From Monoraphidium neglectum (Eukaryota > Chlorophyta > Chlorophyceae > Sphaeropleales > Selenastraceae): a stretch of 21,256 nt of DNA. Location of the stretch: positions 3,631 to 24,886 of the forward strand of contig NW_014013062.1 in NCBI RefSeq assembly GCF_000611645.1, read 5' to 3'. Below, one piece after another: positions 10,158-20,295 of the stretch. The notes below the pieces were generated by a model, which saw nothing but the letters and a program-made list of their open reading frames with translations, did no database searches and was not told the DNA's origin. The translations under genes were made by a program, and so were the position numbers. Position 1 is the first letter of the stretch, and every line of letters starts with the position of its first letter.

Positions 10158-11547
10158 GGCGTTCGGCGGCGTTGGTGTCTGCTGCGCGGTTTGACTTGTC
10201 CTGCGCTTGTGCACTCTCAGGGTCCAAGCTGGATTCCCAGAGGTCCCGCAGGTATTACTAGCACGTCATTAACATGGCTTCTATGGTATTTGCTCATTCG
10301 AGTAGGCCCTTGTTGCGCGGGCGACGCTCGCTGCAACTCCGCGACGGCCACCTCTCAGCGGCGTCATATGGGTATTAGCAAGTTGTTGATACAACAACAC
10401 ACCAACGACGCCTGGTGATCGATCTGGGCTATTACAGTGATCTTGCAGTTTTTGTTTTTGCAAGAACGCATGCAGGAAGCTTATGATGTGTGCGTGATTG
10501 TAAGGCCAAGTGCTGGTATGGTATGCTCTTGCCTGCCGTGTGTCTGCCGGGGTTGAAGGGTCAGCTGTCAGCATCAACCGAACGTGCTGCACAATCCTTT
10601 CGCGTCACCCCTGTATGATCGATGGTGCTGCACACAACCGTACGCATGTGCCTATAATAGTCAATCTACAGAGTGTGTGCATGAGAGTGTGAGTGAGTGT
10701 GTATGACAATGCAGATACCGGTGCGTGTGTTTGCCAGTGGTGCAATGAGGGGGCTCAAGTGGGGTCTTCGGGACACAGCTGCTGGGATGCACTCACTGTC
10801 TGGGACGCGCGCCACCTGCTCTCGCAACAGTGACTGTGGTCCAGTCTCAGCGAGGTTTCCGCGATGCTTGCCTGTCCGCCCGGGCAAGCAGGGCAAGCAG
10901 GCGGGCGTGGGCTTGCACTGCAGATTGATGGTGTGGAATGTTCAGCGTGCGATACTACCGTGTTCGAGCTGGTCAATAAGCACTGTACAAGATTCTTGTT
11001 GACAAACAAAGTGACAAAGCTTGGCTGGAGGTTTGAACGACTAACAGCAGCATGCAACGTGTTCCTGCGCTTGTGCTCATGTATCATACAGCGCTGGAAG
11101 CGTAACCCTTCCCCCAAAAGGGTCAACTTTTCTGCGCGTTACCTGTGGCGGAGCCGACGCGTGTGCAGCAAAGACATCTTCAGGGGTTCGTCTTAATTCA
11201 TATCGTGGACCCGTAGCGGGCAGCAGGGGCTCCGTCGCGTGATGGTGTTGGTCTGGTCTTGTAGGCCGACGAGGGACCGTGCGTCCTCCAGGTCAGCTAG
11301 CTGGATGCCGTGATGAAAGCCGCAAGCTCTTGCACCATATCGGTGTTTGATGTGCTACAGTATCATATGGTACGATGCCTGCTCCGTCAAAAGGGCGGTG
11401 TGGACTGTGACCGGCATGCAGTGTCCAGCGCAGATGCGCAGTACCACATCATTGGCTGCGGATAATCACACTGACGCGTCACATTCGTGTTTGTTGCCAC
11501 CCTTCGACTGGTTGCAAGATCTGCTTGGCAAGCGAACGCTCACAAAC
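10158..11547. promoter_or_regulatory. Divergent intergenic region between the giant transporter and the small membrane-protein gene
   Basis: The left gene starts leftward at 10157 and the right gene starts rightward at 11548, so both promoters should lie here. The region is AT-richer than the exons. It contains a TATA-like CTATAATAG near 10651 and a GTGTGA-type microsatellite. No recognised core promoter motif is diagnostic, and I see no gene in it. In-frame ATGs at 11416 and 11434 precede the chosen start of the right gene. Confidence 0.5.
10671..10705. repeat. GT/GA-rich microsatellite
   Basis: A degenerate GTGTGA/GAGTGT run lies in the divergent intergenic region. It is too irregular to be a satellite array. 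Confidence 0.6.
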
Positions 11548-12343
11548 ATGCTCAAGGCCAGGGCTGCCGCGACGGGACGCTCTGCAGTGTCATCTTTACC
11601 TCCGCTGCTAAAGCGCAGCAATGGACGTGTGCCGCGAACGCTTCCGAGCGCACAGCAGCAGCAGCACCTGCGCCACCAGCGGCACCAGCATGGGCTGCTC
11701 CGCAGCACCACAGTGGCCCACGCATCGAACAAGGTGGGTGGGCGGCTAGCATTTGAGCCACCAGCCACACAACGCATGTTGCGCTGCAGCAGACGCGTGG
11801 CATAGCAAGCCTGCGCTCTGTGTCCCACCTGCTGCCGCCCTCCACCTCTTGCCCGCACACAGGACGACGAGGCTTTGGACCGCATCAAGCAGGCGGCCGA
11901 CGGCGGCGACATCTGGAGCAGCGAGATCATAGCCATAGTGCTTAAGGTGCGCAGGATACTGGCCTGGCAAGCACGTCGGTCGCGAGTTCGTGGTGCCTGG
12001 GCATTGGAATGCCCCAGCGCAGGGTCCGATCGGCGGATCTGGGCGATCGTTGCCACGTGGAGCACACGTCACCCACGCAGCAGCTTACATAGAGATAGCC
12101 GCGTGTTCTGCATACGTGCCCTTAGAAGCCTTGAGCCGCGCCTGATGTCGCAGCCCGCCCCAAACCTTGCGTTGTGTGCAATCCCACGTCACCTTGCGCG
12201 GCCGCCATCCTGGCCCCTGGTCACGTCCGCTTCCCGGCTGCCAGGTGGGGCTGGTGGCGCTGTTTGTCACGGTGACCATCGTCTTGCTGGATGCTGCGCA
12301 ACCGATTGTGCAGACCACCATTGATCGGTTCCCAAAGCCCTGA
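11548..12343 (+). CDS. Small, probably chloroplast-targeted single-span membrane protein of unknown function
   Basis: Three exons, 11548-11733, 11863-11946 and 12245-12343, join in phase 0 to give 122 residues. The introns are GTGGGT..CAG and GTGCGC..CAG. Residues 1 to about 58 form a basic, Ser/Ala/Gln/His-rich leader starting MLKARAAATGRSAVSSLPP and without acidic residues, typical of an algal organelle transit peptide. A plausible cleavage lies near VAHA. The mature part is acidic (DDEALDRIKQAADGGDIWSS). It is followed by a hydrophobic span built across the last exon junction (IIAIVLK then VGLVALFVTVTIVLL) and a short tail ending RFPKP. The likely site is the thylakoid or inner envelope. 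I do not recognise the family. Upstream in-frame ATGs at 11416 and 11434 could extend the leader. The start at 11548 was chosen because transit-peptide composition begins there. Confidence 0.72.
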
Positions 12344-12596
12344 TGGATAAGTATGTTTCAGTGCCGGTTTTTTCGCGTTGTGGTGGTGATGTCGGACCTC
12401 GGAACTGCTTTATAAACCTCAAAAGCCTTTCAGAAAGTAACATGGTGGCCAGGATGGTGCGCCATGCGGACTGTGTTCTGTATTTCGGAGCCACGGTTGG
12501 CCAGCCACCAGGTATTGAGGGTGGCGGCGGCGCCCATCATCACAGCACCATAGCCATGAGAGTGAAAGCAAAATGCCCGCCTTGTGAAGTATAAAA

Positions 12597-12601
12597 TGTA
12601 A
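12597..12601 (+). terminator. TGTAA polyadenylation signal of the small membrane-protein gene
   Basis: TGTAA on the coding strand, about 254 nt after the TGA stop at 12341-12343, in an AT-rich context (ATAAAATGTAATG). This is the chlorophyte poly(A) motif at a usual distance. Confidence 0.6.
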
Positions 12602-14140
12602 TGTTTGTTACAGCAGCAGCCAACAGACGCACACAGAAGAATATGGTGCCGGCGACCAGAGCGCGCCGCGTACACACTGGAAGTGGTGGTGGTCACATGC
12701 GAATGGGATGAGGACCATGCACTTCCTACACGCCATCTAACAACAAGGGGCGATAATAAATCAACACACCAGAAACACAGGGCGATACCTGCGCTGCCTG
12801 CCCGTCTGCCTCGAACCGGGCGGGCTCACCAACACCAACACCAGAACTCAAACACCGACGCGAAAGAGCGGGGGAACGGCCAATCTGTCCGAAACTTTCT
12901 GTGTGTATGCTTGGACAGACAGAACAGAGAGTGCAAAGTCAATGGGAAAATTGATGCCGCGCAACAGTGTAAGAGCAGGCGCTTGCGGCTGTGGTGCTCC
13001 TTCGCGCCTGGACTCAGGCCCTGACATGCAAGCGCTGCTTGGAGCTGCGCAGGGCACGACATCCAAACTGTGTCAGGATATCAGGGTAAGAGAGGCGCGG
13101 GATGCGGAGCTGCTATCACTGCTGTGGTGCATATGGTACCGGCTATGGTCCGTCACAGGAATTTGGCACCGAGATGACCGCGAGGCCAAGGCGCCCTTTT
13201 GCAGGGCCCCATCGAAGCGTCATGTGGAGACAGATGCGTTGTTTGCAATTCCACCACCATTGTTCTGTGCCATGGCTGCACCATTTGCCCTTCATGGCGC
13301 CAGCAGGGCTGAAAGTATCGGGCAGGGCGCCCAAAACATTGACGGCTGGGATAGCCACAGCAGCGCCCACGCCCCAGCCAGCACCAAGGGAGCTGCCGCT
13401 GCGGCCTGGCTGCATGCCACTGCGGCCTTCGCATGCGGCAACATGTTGATCAGGCACTGCTGACGACGTAGAGCCCGCGCCACCGTGTCCTGTCTGGAGA
13501 AGCAGCGCCGTGCGCTCTGCCAACTGGTGATCGAGTGGCCGAGGCCCCGGCGCTGACTAGCTGGCCTCCCCAAGTCGCCACGCACGAGCCCGCTGCACAG
13601 CTGCCTTCGCCTCCGTAGGGCAGGAAAAGTTACAGTTCTACGCTGGTGTTCTATGGCATGGAAGAGCCTTCACAAATGCTTGCTGCCCCGCTGCTGTGTT
13701 CGTCCCGGCCACAAGCAAACTTGCGCAACAGAAGAAACGGGCGAGAAGGGGTACAATAGGGTCGACAATGTAGAATGTTGTGAAATCTGCTCGAGCCGGA
13801 GCACCAACTCCACGGGAGAAACAGTAGGCAGGCTGCGCTCTCTGCTGGTGGGAGAGTTCCCGACTCTGACACCTGCATTTGAGGCGAGCCAGGCGCTGCG
13901 CTGATGCACATCACATGAACACCAGCATACTTTCGTTGTAAGATTGGCTACTGTGTGATCCCACCATTATTCTTGACTGCACTCCACCTGTGTGCCCTCC
14001 GCATGGGTTGCCACCGCCGGCAGCTGCCCGTTTGACGCCAGCGCAGTCAGCGCAGGGCCAAGTGCGCACCCCCAGCATGCGCCTGCCCACCTTGCTATTG
14101 GCACTGGGCCCTGGTTCCTGGGGATGGGTGGTTGGGCACA

Positions 14141-14145
14141 TTACA
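14141..14145 (-). terminator. Putative TGTAA polyadenylation signal of the mitochondrial carrier gene
   Basis: TTACA on the plus strand reads TGTAA on the minus strand. It is the first occurrence downstream of the carrier stop at 14595 and implies a 3' UTR of about 450 nt. Confidence 0.5.
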
Positions 14146-14594
14146 TTCAGACGCGGTCCACTCAAACAACTCTCTCCACCCCATCATCTCCTGCAGCTGT
14201 TCACACAATTTGAACTGTAGCTGTCCCCCCTCACGTGCTGCCCACCCTCACGCTGTGCCACTTGATAGCCCGATCAATTTTGATGTCTTCAAATACATAT
14301 CTGTACTCACACACAATATGACGCACATCATCCTTTGGGAGTGCTTGACAACCAAATAACCATAGCCAAAAACAACGCGGCTGCGCCACGCGCCATGCCA
14401 AAGGTTGACAGGGCAAAGGCAGCAGCAAACCCGCAATGGGCACCCACAGTGGCGGTTGTGCCGACGCAGCCGCCCTCAGCCCAGCCCTGAAGAGCAGAGA
14501 GCTGAACAGCGCCTGCATGCACCGACTCGGCAGGCACATTTCGCCCGCCGCCAACCTCACCCAATGGGCGAAGGCCAAACCAATCGACCGCGTG

Positions 14595-15135
14595 TCAAGG
14601 CGTGTGCAGGCCAAGATAGGATTTGATGAAATCGTAGGTAGTGAACCCGATGGCTGTCGAGGGCACCACCTTGAGGAAGTTGAGGTGGAGCCCGCGGAAC
14701 AGGCCGCGCGGCCCGCTCTCCTGCAGGATGTGGCGTGCCGTCTCCATCATGCGCGGCGCGCGGTGGTGCTGCCCCGCCGGCGCGGCGCCGGCGGGGCCCG
14801 CCTGCTGCAGCTCGAGCCCCGCCACCTGCATCTGGCGGCGGATGACGTCGAGCGGGTACGTCGCCGTCTGCGCCACGACGCCCGACACGCCGCCCGCCAG
14901 CAGCATCACGCCCACGGGCAGCCGCTCCCCCGTCGGCGCGCCGCCGCCGCCGCCGCCCCTGCCGCCTGCCGCCGCGGCCGCATCCTGCTCCCAGTCTCTA
15001 TACCAGTCTTTCATGCAAGCATACAGGTAAAACTTCAGCCCTGCATAGGGCAGGATGCCCAACAACGTCGGCGCCGCGCCACGGTACAATCCACGGACAC
15101 CCTCCTCCCGCAGGCTTCGCCGCAGCACCGCGCGA

Positions 15136-15214
<79 letters not shown>

Positions 15215-15531
15215 CGCCGCTGCTGCTGCTGCTACTGCCGCCAGCGACGCCCGGGGGCGCGTCTGTGGTGTATGCAAGCTGTGTGCGCACCAGATCCAGG
15301 GGGTACGTCGCCAGCACCGCCACCGCTCCAGACGCTGCGCCGGCAAGCAGGTCCCACACGGGATCTGTCCGGCCCGAGCTGCGCCCACCACCGCTGCCGC
15401 CACCACCCTCACTGCTGCTGCTGCCGTCGCCGCTATCGCCGTTGCTGGTGCTGCCGGCATCGCTCCTCTTGGAGCCGTCCGTGCCGCTGTTTGTGGTGGT
15501 GTTGATGGTGGTGCTGCTGCCGCTGCTGTTG

Positions 15532-15586
<55 letters not shown>

Positions 15587-16701
15587 CCCCAACTCTCTCC
15601 AGCAGCAGACGGCGGAAGTACTCGTAGCTGGCGAAGTGGCAGGCAGCATAGGGCACTATTCGCAGAACACTGGCCAGGTTGCCCCTGCATAAAAGGCGCA
15701 CCAGCGGACCAGGCAGCACGTAGACGGGCGGCACTGATAGGGTTCACATACGCAGGGATTGTGCGGCCAGCCGTGCTGGTCCACTCGGCTGGGCCTGCTC
15801 GTACCGCAAACCCGGGCTTGCCCCGCCCCAAAACAGAGCTGCGCACTTGAAAAGGCCTCGGGTGTGCTCGGTCTCCCACATGAACCTGAGGGTGCCGCCG
15901 AGAGAGGACGCCTGCGGCCCGCGCGTCTGCAATGCCAAAGTGGGACAGCACACGCCAAACGCGCGGGGAGGCGCGAACGAATTGTGCGGGCCGTCAGCGC
16001 TGCTTGCAAGGGAGGGCGTGTTGCTGCATCCGCCAGGCCCAGGCCACTGCCACCACCACTGTGTCGCGCGCATGCTCGCACACGAGCGGGGCTGCCATGC
16101 TGCTGTCAGAGGCTGCAACTGCACGTGGTGCCCAGCAGCGCCCTTTCTTCCCGGCCGGACCTGCATGAGGATCTTGGCGCGTTCCAAGGGGGCGACGCAT
16201 GTCTTGGACAGGCCGCCCGCCACGCCGCCCGCGATGAGCTCCTGAGGTGGGGAGCGGGCCGCCAGCAGGTGCCCGTGTGCGTGGTGTCCGCGTGTGAGCG
16301 CGAGAGCTGGTGTGTGCGCTTGCGTGTGTGCGGGCCCGGCTGGTGGGTGCGGGCCCGCGCGCGCGCGCGCGTGTGTGGGGGGGAACAGAAAGGGAGAGAG
16401 TGTGTGTGTTGGCGTGTGAGTGTGTGGGGTGGGGCGTATGCACGCAGTGCGCATGCTTGCGTGTATGAATTTTCAAGCGAGCAATTCAGCTCCAGCAGTT
16501 GACCGACGCCAGCGACCCCAGACGGGTGTACACCTCGCAACTTCAAGTCATTGCTGCTTGAGCTCCATACGCAGAGCGAGTAGGTCGGCCGGGAGCCATT
16601 GCGAACCGCTGCAGCATCGTACGCACCCGTGTAAATGACGGCAGGGTTTGCAGCATATCCTGCAGCATCCATGTCTCTAGGGGCTCCTCCTCGTCGCTCA
16701 T
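14595..16701 (-). CDS. Mitochondrial carrier (SLC25) family protein, probable coenzyme A carrier
   Basis: Four exons, 16701-16627, 16241-16161, 15926-15847 and 15684-14595, total 1326 nt, giving 441 residues with consistent phases. All three carrier signatures are present: PLERAK (residues 43-48), PLDLVR (207-212) and PLDVIR (356-361). The N-terminus LPSFTRELIAGGVAGGLSK, then KILMQTR and LASVLRIVPYAA, and the C-terminal FLKVVPSTAIGFTTYDFIKS, resemble plant CoAc1/CoAc2 and animal SLC25A16/A42. These exchange CoA or adenine nucleotides across the inner mitochondrial membrane. The protein is about 100 residues longer than usual because of two insertions. One is a Ser/Asn/Gly-rich linker of about 75 residues between helices 2 and 3 (from residue 112). 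The other is in the helix 3-4 loop and includes 20 consecutive Ser (242-261). Both arise from AGC repeats. Exact substrate assignment is inference; an adenine-nucleotide carrier is the main alternative. Confidence 0.9.
15138..15197. repeat. GCT/AGC triplet repeat, 20 units, coding polySer
   Basis: Twenty uninterrupted GCT units on the plus strand read as 20 AGC (Ser) codons in the carrier gene. Shorter interrupted Ser/Gly blocks continue to about 15240. It is the longest pure triplet run in the window. Confidence 0.95.
15528..15584. repeat. GCT/AGC and GTT/AAC triplet repeat coding Ser15-Asn4
   Basis: Fifteen AGC codons, then four AAC codons on the minus strand, give a Ser15-Asn4 run in the loop between carrier helices 2 and 3. 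Confidence 0.95.
16354..16440. repeat. Alternating GC/GT purine-pyrimidine tract in carrier intron 1
   Basis: A (GC)n run passes into GTGTGT, a G7 run and further GTGTGAGTGT sequence, all inside the 385-nt intron 16626-16242. Alternating purine-pyrimidine DNA of this kind can adopt Z-form; no function is shown. Confidence 0.75.
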
Positions 16702-19700
16702 TGCCACCGAGCCGGCAGCGCGCTCGCCGCCCCTGTGCTGTTTCGCAACTCCCTGTTGCTGTGCACAAAACTGCGGGTTCGCACAGTCGTGGTCACGAGC
16801 TTCACGTCTTAGAATACAATCACAACCTAGGTGCGAGTTGGGTGCAGCGTCACCCAGATCCCGATTCGACAAACTATGCTGGCTGCCTCACAGATATCTT
16901 TATGTCAGCGGTACCGTGTCGTATGGTCGTGAGCTACGGTACATTGTGTTGTCAGCGACATTGCCCGGACACTTTGTCCACAGCATGTGCGCTCTAGTGC
17001 GCAGCAGCCAAACCAGCTGTGACAGGAGAGCCAAAGCGAGCGGCGCCACCTGAATACCACCTGCCGAGCGCATCGCAAGTACATCTGAGGCCGTATCCCC
17101 ACCTGTTTGCTTCAGACTAGGCTGTCCTTGCCTGTCACCTGGAGGGATGCCAATTCTTCAGGGGCAAGGCCACAAGCCCCTGATGAAACATTCGCACATC
17201 GCTAGACCCACAGTCTCAACACCTTTCAGGGCTTTCGTGGGGTCCAACCCTAAGTTTTACGCATAATGATGCCATCCAGAAAGCAGCACAATCCGTCCAC
17301 ACAGGGAATGTCAGCACAATGAAGTGAGTACACATGGTTATGTTCCTGGCGCGTAATGCACAGAAAGCTGTGACCCGTCCACCAAGGCTTTCCAGCAGGA
17401 ACCAGTCCCGGATCCAACACTTTTCATCCCCTTGTTCAAACGTACCACAGATGCCAGTTTGTCTATATTCGCCACACCCTCAAGATATAACATGAACTGC
17501 GCACGGTGCAAGCCACGTGAATGCCGCGTTGTGTAAAAACAGCACTGCACGACTGCCAGCCTGGCTTCCCATCCCTGAGGGAGACAGGACAATCAGCATG
17601 TAGAACACCAGGAGCTGAGCTTTTAAAGAGCTGGGCCCCTTAAAACCACATATTTTCAACAGCTCACCCTCCGTGCCCGCTTCATCCCCCCCTCCTGAGC
17701 CCGTCACCACCCCAGCTTCGACCATGAGGAATCAAGTGACATTGCCCCAGCTGCTGCACACGCGTGCTTGCCCTGCACACTGTTTACCACAGCTCATCCC
17801 ATCCCCATACGCCCCGTCAATCTGCCATACTCTTGAAGCAAAATCGCAACGCACACGTTGCCCCTATCTCGTATCGTGACCAGCCCCAGGAGAGCTTACT
17901 TGCGTCGCCGTACATACAAAAGCAGAGTTACAGCAACGTTTTTGCAACGACTGCGCAATGTGTGGTGCGCCCTTCAAATGGCATTGGCACATCCACCCAA
18001 AGCCGCTCCCACTGCACGCGCGCATACGGCGGCCTGCGAGCATGCAGGGGGCCGCAAGTCTGGCAACACGCGCGCTCAAAAGGTCCGTTGCTTGCTTCCG
18101 CGGCTGACCAAGCCGGCGGGCCGGTCCCGCCGGCCGCAATTCCCAACGATGGGCCTTGAAGCCCGCTCCCAGACACTGCTGCGACATCCCCAAGCACGCC
18201 ACCTAGTAAGTGATGGAAATGTTGTGCCGAGGGTCGAGCAACCCCGCAAGGCGTTGAAAGCCGTGTCAAACCTAAATAGCGAAATCGGGCCTGACAACCC
18301 TCCCCCAGCAGTGCTGACCCACTGCCTGGGGTGACTGCAAATCAGTGTTGCGGAAGTGCTGCGAAAGTTCAAAGGTCGGGGTCGATCGCCCTTGCACGCG
18401 ATAGACAACACCTCGACACCAGGCTGGCTGACCCAAGCAGCACGGGCACCCTGCGTGCGAGTCGGCACGTGCAGCACCCAGCTGCTCGCAATCTCCCCTG
18501 TTTGCGGCGCCATGTTCTGTTGGAGGCAGCACGCTGCCTGTGCAGGCATGGGACACGTCGCGATGGCATACTGCACCACTTCCCCTCCCTCAGACAGAGC
18601 CGTCGTCGGCTCGTCGCCGTGGGCCGACCCCGCCGCCGGCGCGTTGCTTTGCGGACTGGCGGGGATGCAGCCCTGGCAGGATGTGCAGCGAGCCACGCAA
18701 AAAGGGGTCCCAAGCGCTGGCCGTCCGCAGGTCACGGCCCACACGTTGCAAGCCCAAAGGCCCGTTATTGCGAGGCGCGCAATAATAGGATTTGCGTGCC
18801 TGTGTACCCGAGCTGGGGCTCGGTCAAAGCTATGATGCCAAGGGTGTCCCACCGGCGCCCGGCTGAGGCAGCATGATGACTCATGTACACATAAGCGAGC
18901 AAGGTGTGTGTAGGCAATGTGTGCGCTCAAGCGCACAGGGCGGGGGTGTAACGCACGAAGAGGAGGGGTTGCTGGGCGCCAAACTCTGGGAAAGCACGCG
19001 CGCAGGCACGTTTGTAGGGGAATGCAGCGGGGCCAAGCGGGGGGCGGCTTGGGGAGCAAGAAGCGTGCACGATGCAGTGTGCGGCACATCAAAGCACCGC
19101 TGCGGGCGGGCGCCAACGAACGAAAGTATATGAGAAAGGCAGCAGGATTCGTCGGGTTGGTGTGGGTGGAAGCGTCGCGGTGGGCTGGTGCCCCGCCGGC
19201 TTGGGCGTTGGCCGGGAGGCATGGGCAAGCAAATGCTGCGCGTTGCCAGCCAATGCGTGCAGTCAGCGCAAACACTGAACGCGTGCGTGCCGCCTCGCCG
19301 CACGCTGCACCACAACACGCAGCCTGGCAGCAGCGCGATAAAGGGCGCCGCGCACGAACGGAGCCGGTGCCAAGTGCCAATGCAGTATTAATGCCTGCAC
19401 ACCAAGCACCAACAGAGCGGCTTTCACACGCAAAGCAAGGCCTGCGAAGGACCACCGCCGGCAAGGCGGCTGGACACGACCAGACAGCGCGCGACGACGA
19501 GGCGCGCAGTCAGACCTGTGCAATGCGCCTGGGTGCGCGGGGCGGCGCTGTGCGCCCGGCCAATGCTCGCCTTGGCGGGGCCGCAGCTGCGCCGGGCGCC
19601 CGGCACAGGCAGGTCACAATGCACGGGGGACAACAACACACACCTCTTCGACACAGCTTCGACGAACCGGAAGCTCCTGAATTGCGGCGATTCAACGACG

Positions 19701-20295
19701 CCGCAAATACCGTGAAAGCACGGCGGCACGTGTACCGGCCTACTTAAGCAGCACAGGCAGACTGCGGCAGGTTTTGCAACGAATAGCGCAAAGGGATCGC
19801 GCGTGTCGCAAGGGCGCTGGGAGGCCTCCTCCAGGCGCGCCAGGGAATCGTGAACACCCAAGGGCGCCCGCCCGCCCGCCGACGCAGGCGGGGCAGGCGG
19901 CGCTCGTGCGCCGCCCACAAGGGTGAGCTGAACAGAGAGGGGGAAGATTCTGCACTCTCGCTCTCTCGTCCTCCCTACGACGATTTTGACGCAAACGCTC
20001 TCTCTGGCACACGCAAGTGCAAAGTTCTCAGCGGGGCTCCGCGCCAGAACAGCGGCCGCGCCGCCTCACCCCCTCGGCAGGGCGAGTTGCACGCAGCCGC
20101 CGGCGCCGCCTCAAGCCTCCGCGCTGCGCAAAAAAACGCACTGCATCGCACCCCCACGCGCCCCCCGCGGCGGCCTGGGAGCCGCCGCGCGGGGGCCGCG
20201 AACACATCCCCAACCCCGCACTCAGTCAGGGCCGCCGCCGCCGGCTGGGGCCGGCGGGCCGTCGCCCTCGGTCGGCGCCGCGCGGGGCGCAGGTT
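16702..20295. other. 3.6-kb gene-poor interval upstream of the carrier gene
   Basis: Both flanking genes are on the minus strand, so this contains the carrier promoter and 5' UTR (near 16702-16850) and the 3' UTR of the RRM gene (right end). No exon with a recognisable domain was found. A minus-strand frame is stop-free over 18076-19464 (462 codons) but starts at TTG. Its translation is rich in Cys, Arg and Pro, very poor in Lys and acidic residues, and matches no family I know. Opposite-strand frames over the same span are also unusually open. I did not find a TGTAA close downstream of the RRM gene. Confidence 0.5.
17158..17183. other. Perfect 8-bp-stem hairpin
   Basis: TCAGGGGC and GCCCCTGA flank a ten-base loop (AAGGCCACAA). 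It is isolated in non-coding DNA about 460 bp upstream of the carrier start. Possible protein-binding dyad or chance. Confidence 0.35.

Larger units (their letters stand above)
12344..14594. other. Convergent intergenic region between the small membrane-protein and carrier genes
   Basis: The two flanking genes end towards each other, so this holds both 3' UTRs plus about 1.5 kb between their presumed poly(A) sites. No exon with a recognisable domain was found on either strand. Several short open frames, such as 13653-13904 plus (83 codons, ATG start), lack motifs, splice context or biased composition. Confidence 0.6.

Noticed and set aside
10880..10905. Tandem GCAAGCAGG units near an inverted GC-rich stretch
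   Set aside because: Only two units, in intergenic DNA, with no sign of a transposon end or origin.
12343..12594. 83-codon frame whose ATG overlaps the stop of the small membrane-protein gene (TGATG)
   Set aside because: TGATG coupling is a bacterial feature. Here it lies in a eukaryotic 3' UTR before the TGTAA signal and shows no domain.
15138..15584. Regularly repeated units suggestive of a CRISPR array
   Set aside because: They are triplet microsatellites read as Ser codons within a carrier gene, with no spacers.
14436..15692. 418-codon plus-strand open frame with poly-Ala
   Set aside because: Antisense of the carrier gene, whose three family signatures on the minus strand are unambiguous.
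17182..17240. TGATGA resembling a C box of a C/D snoRNA
   Set aside because: No D box (CTGA) or terminal stem at a suitable distance.
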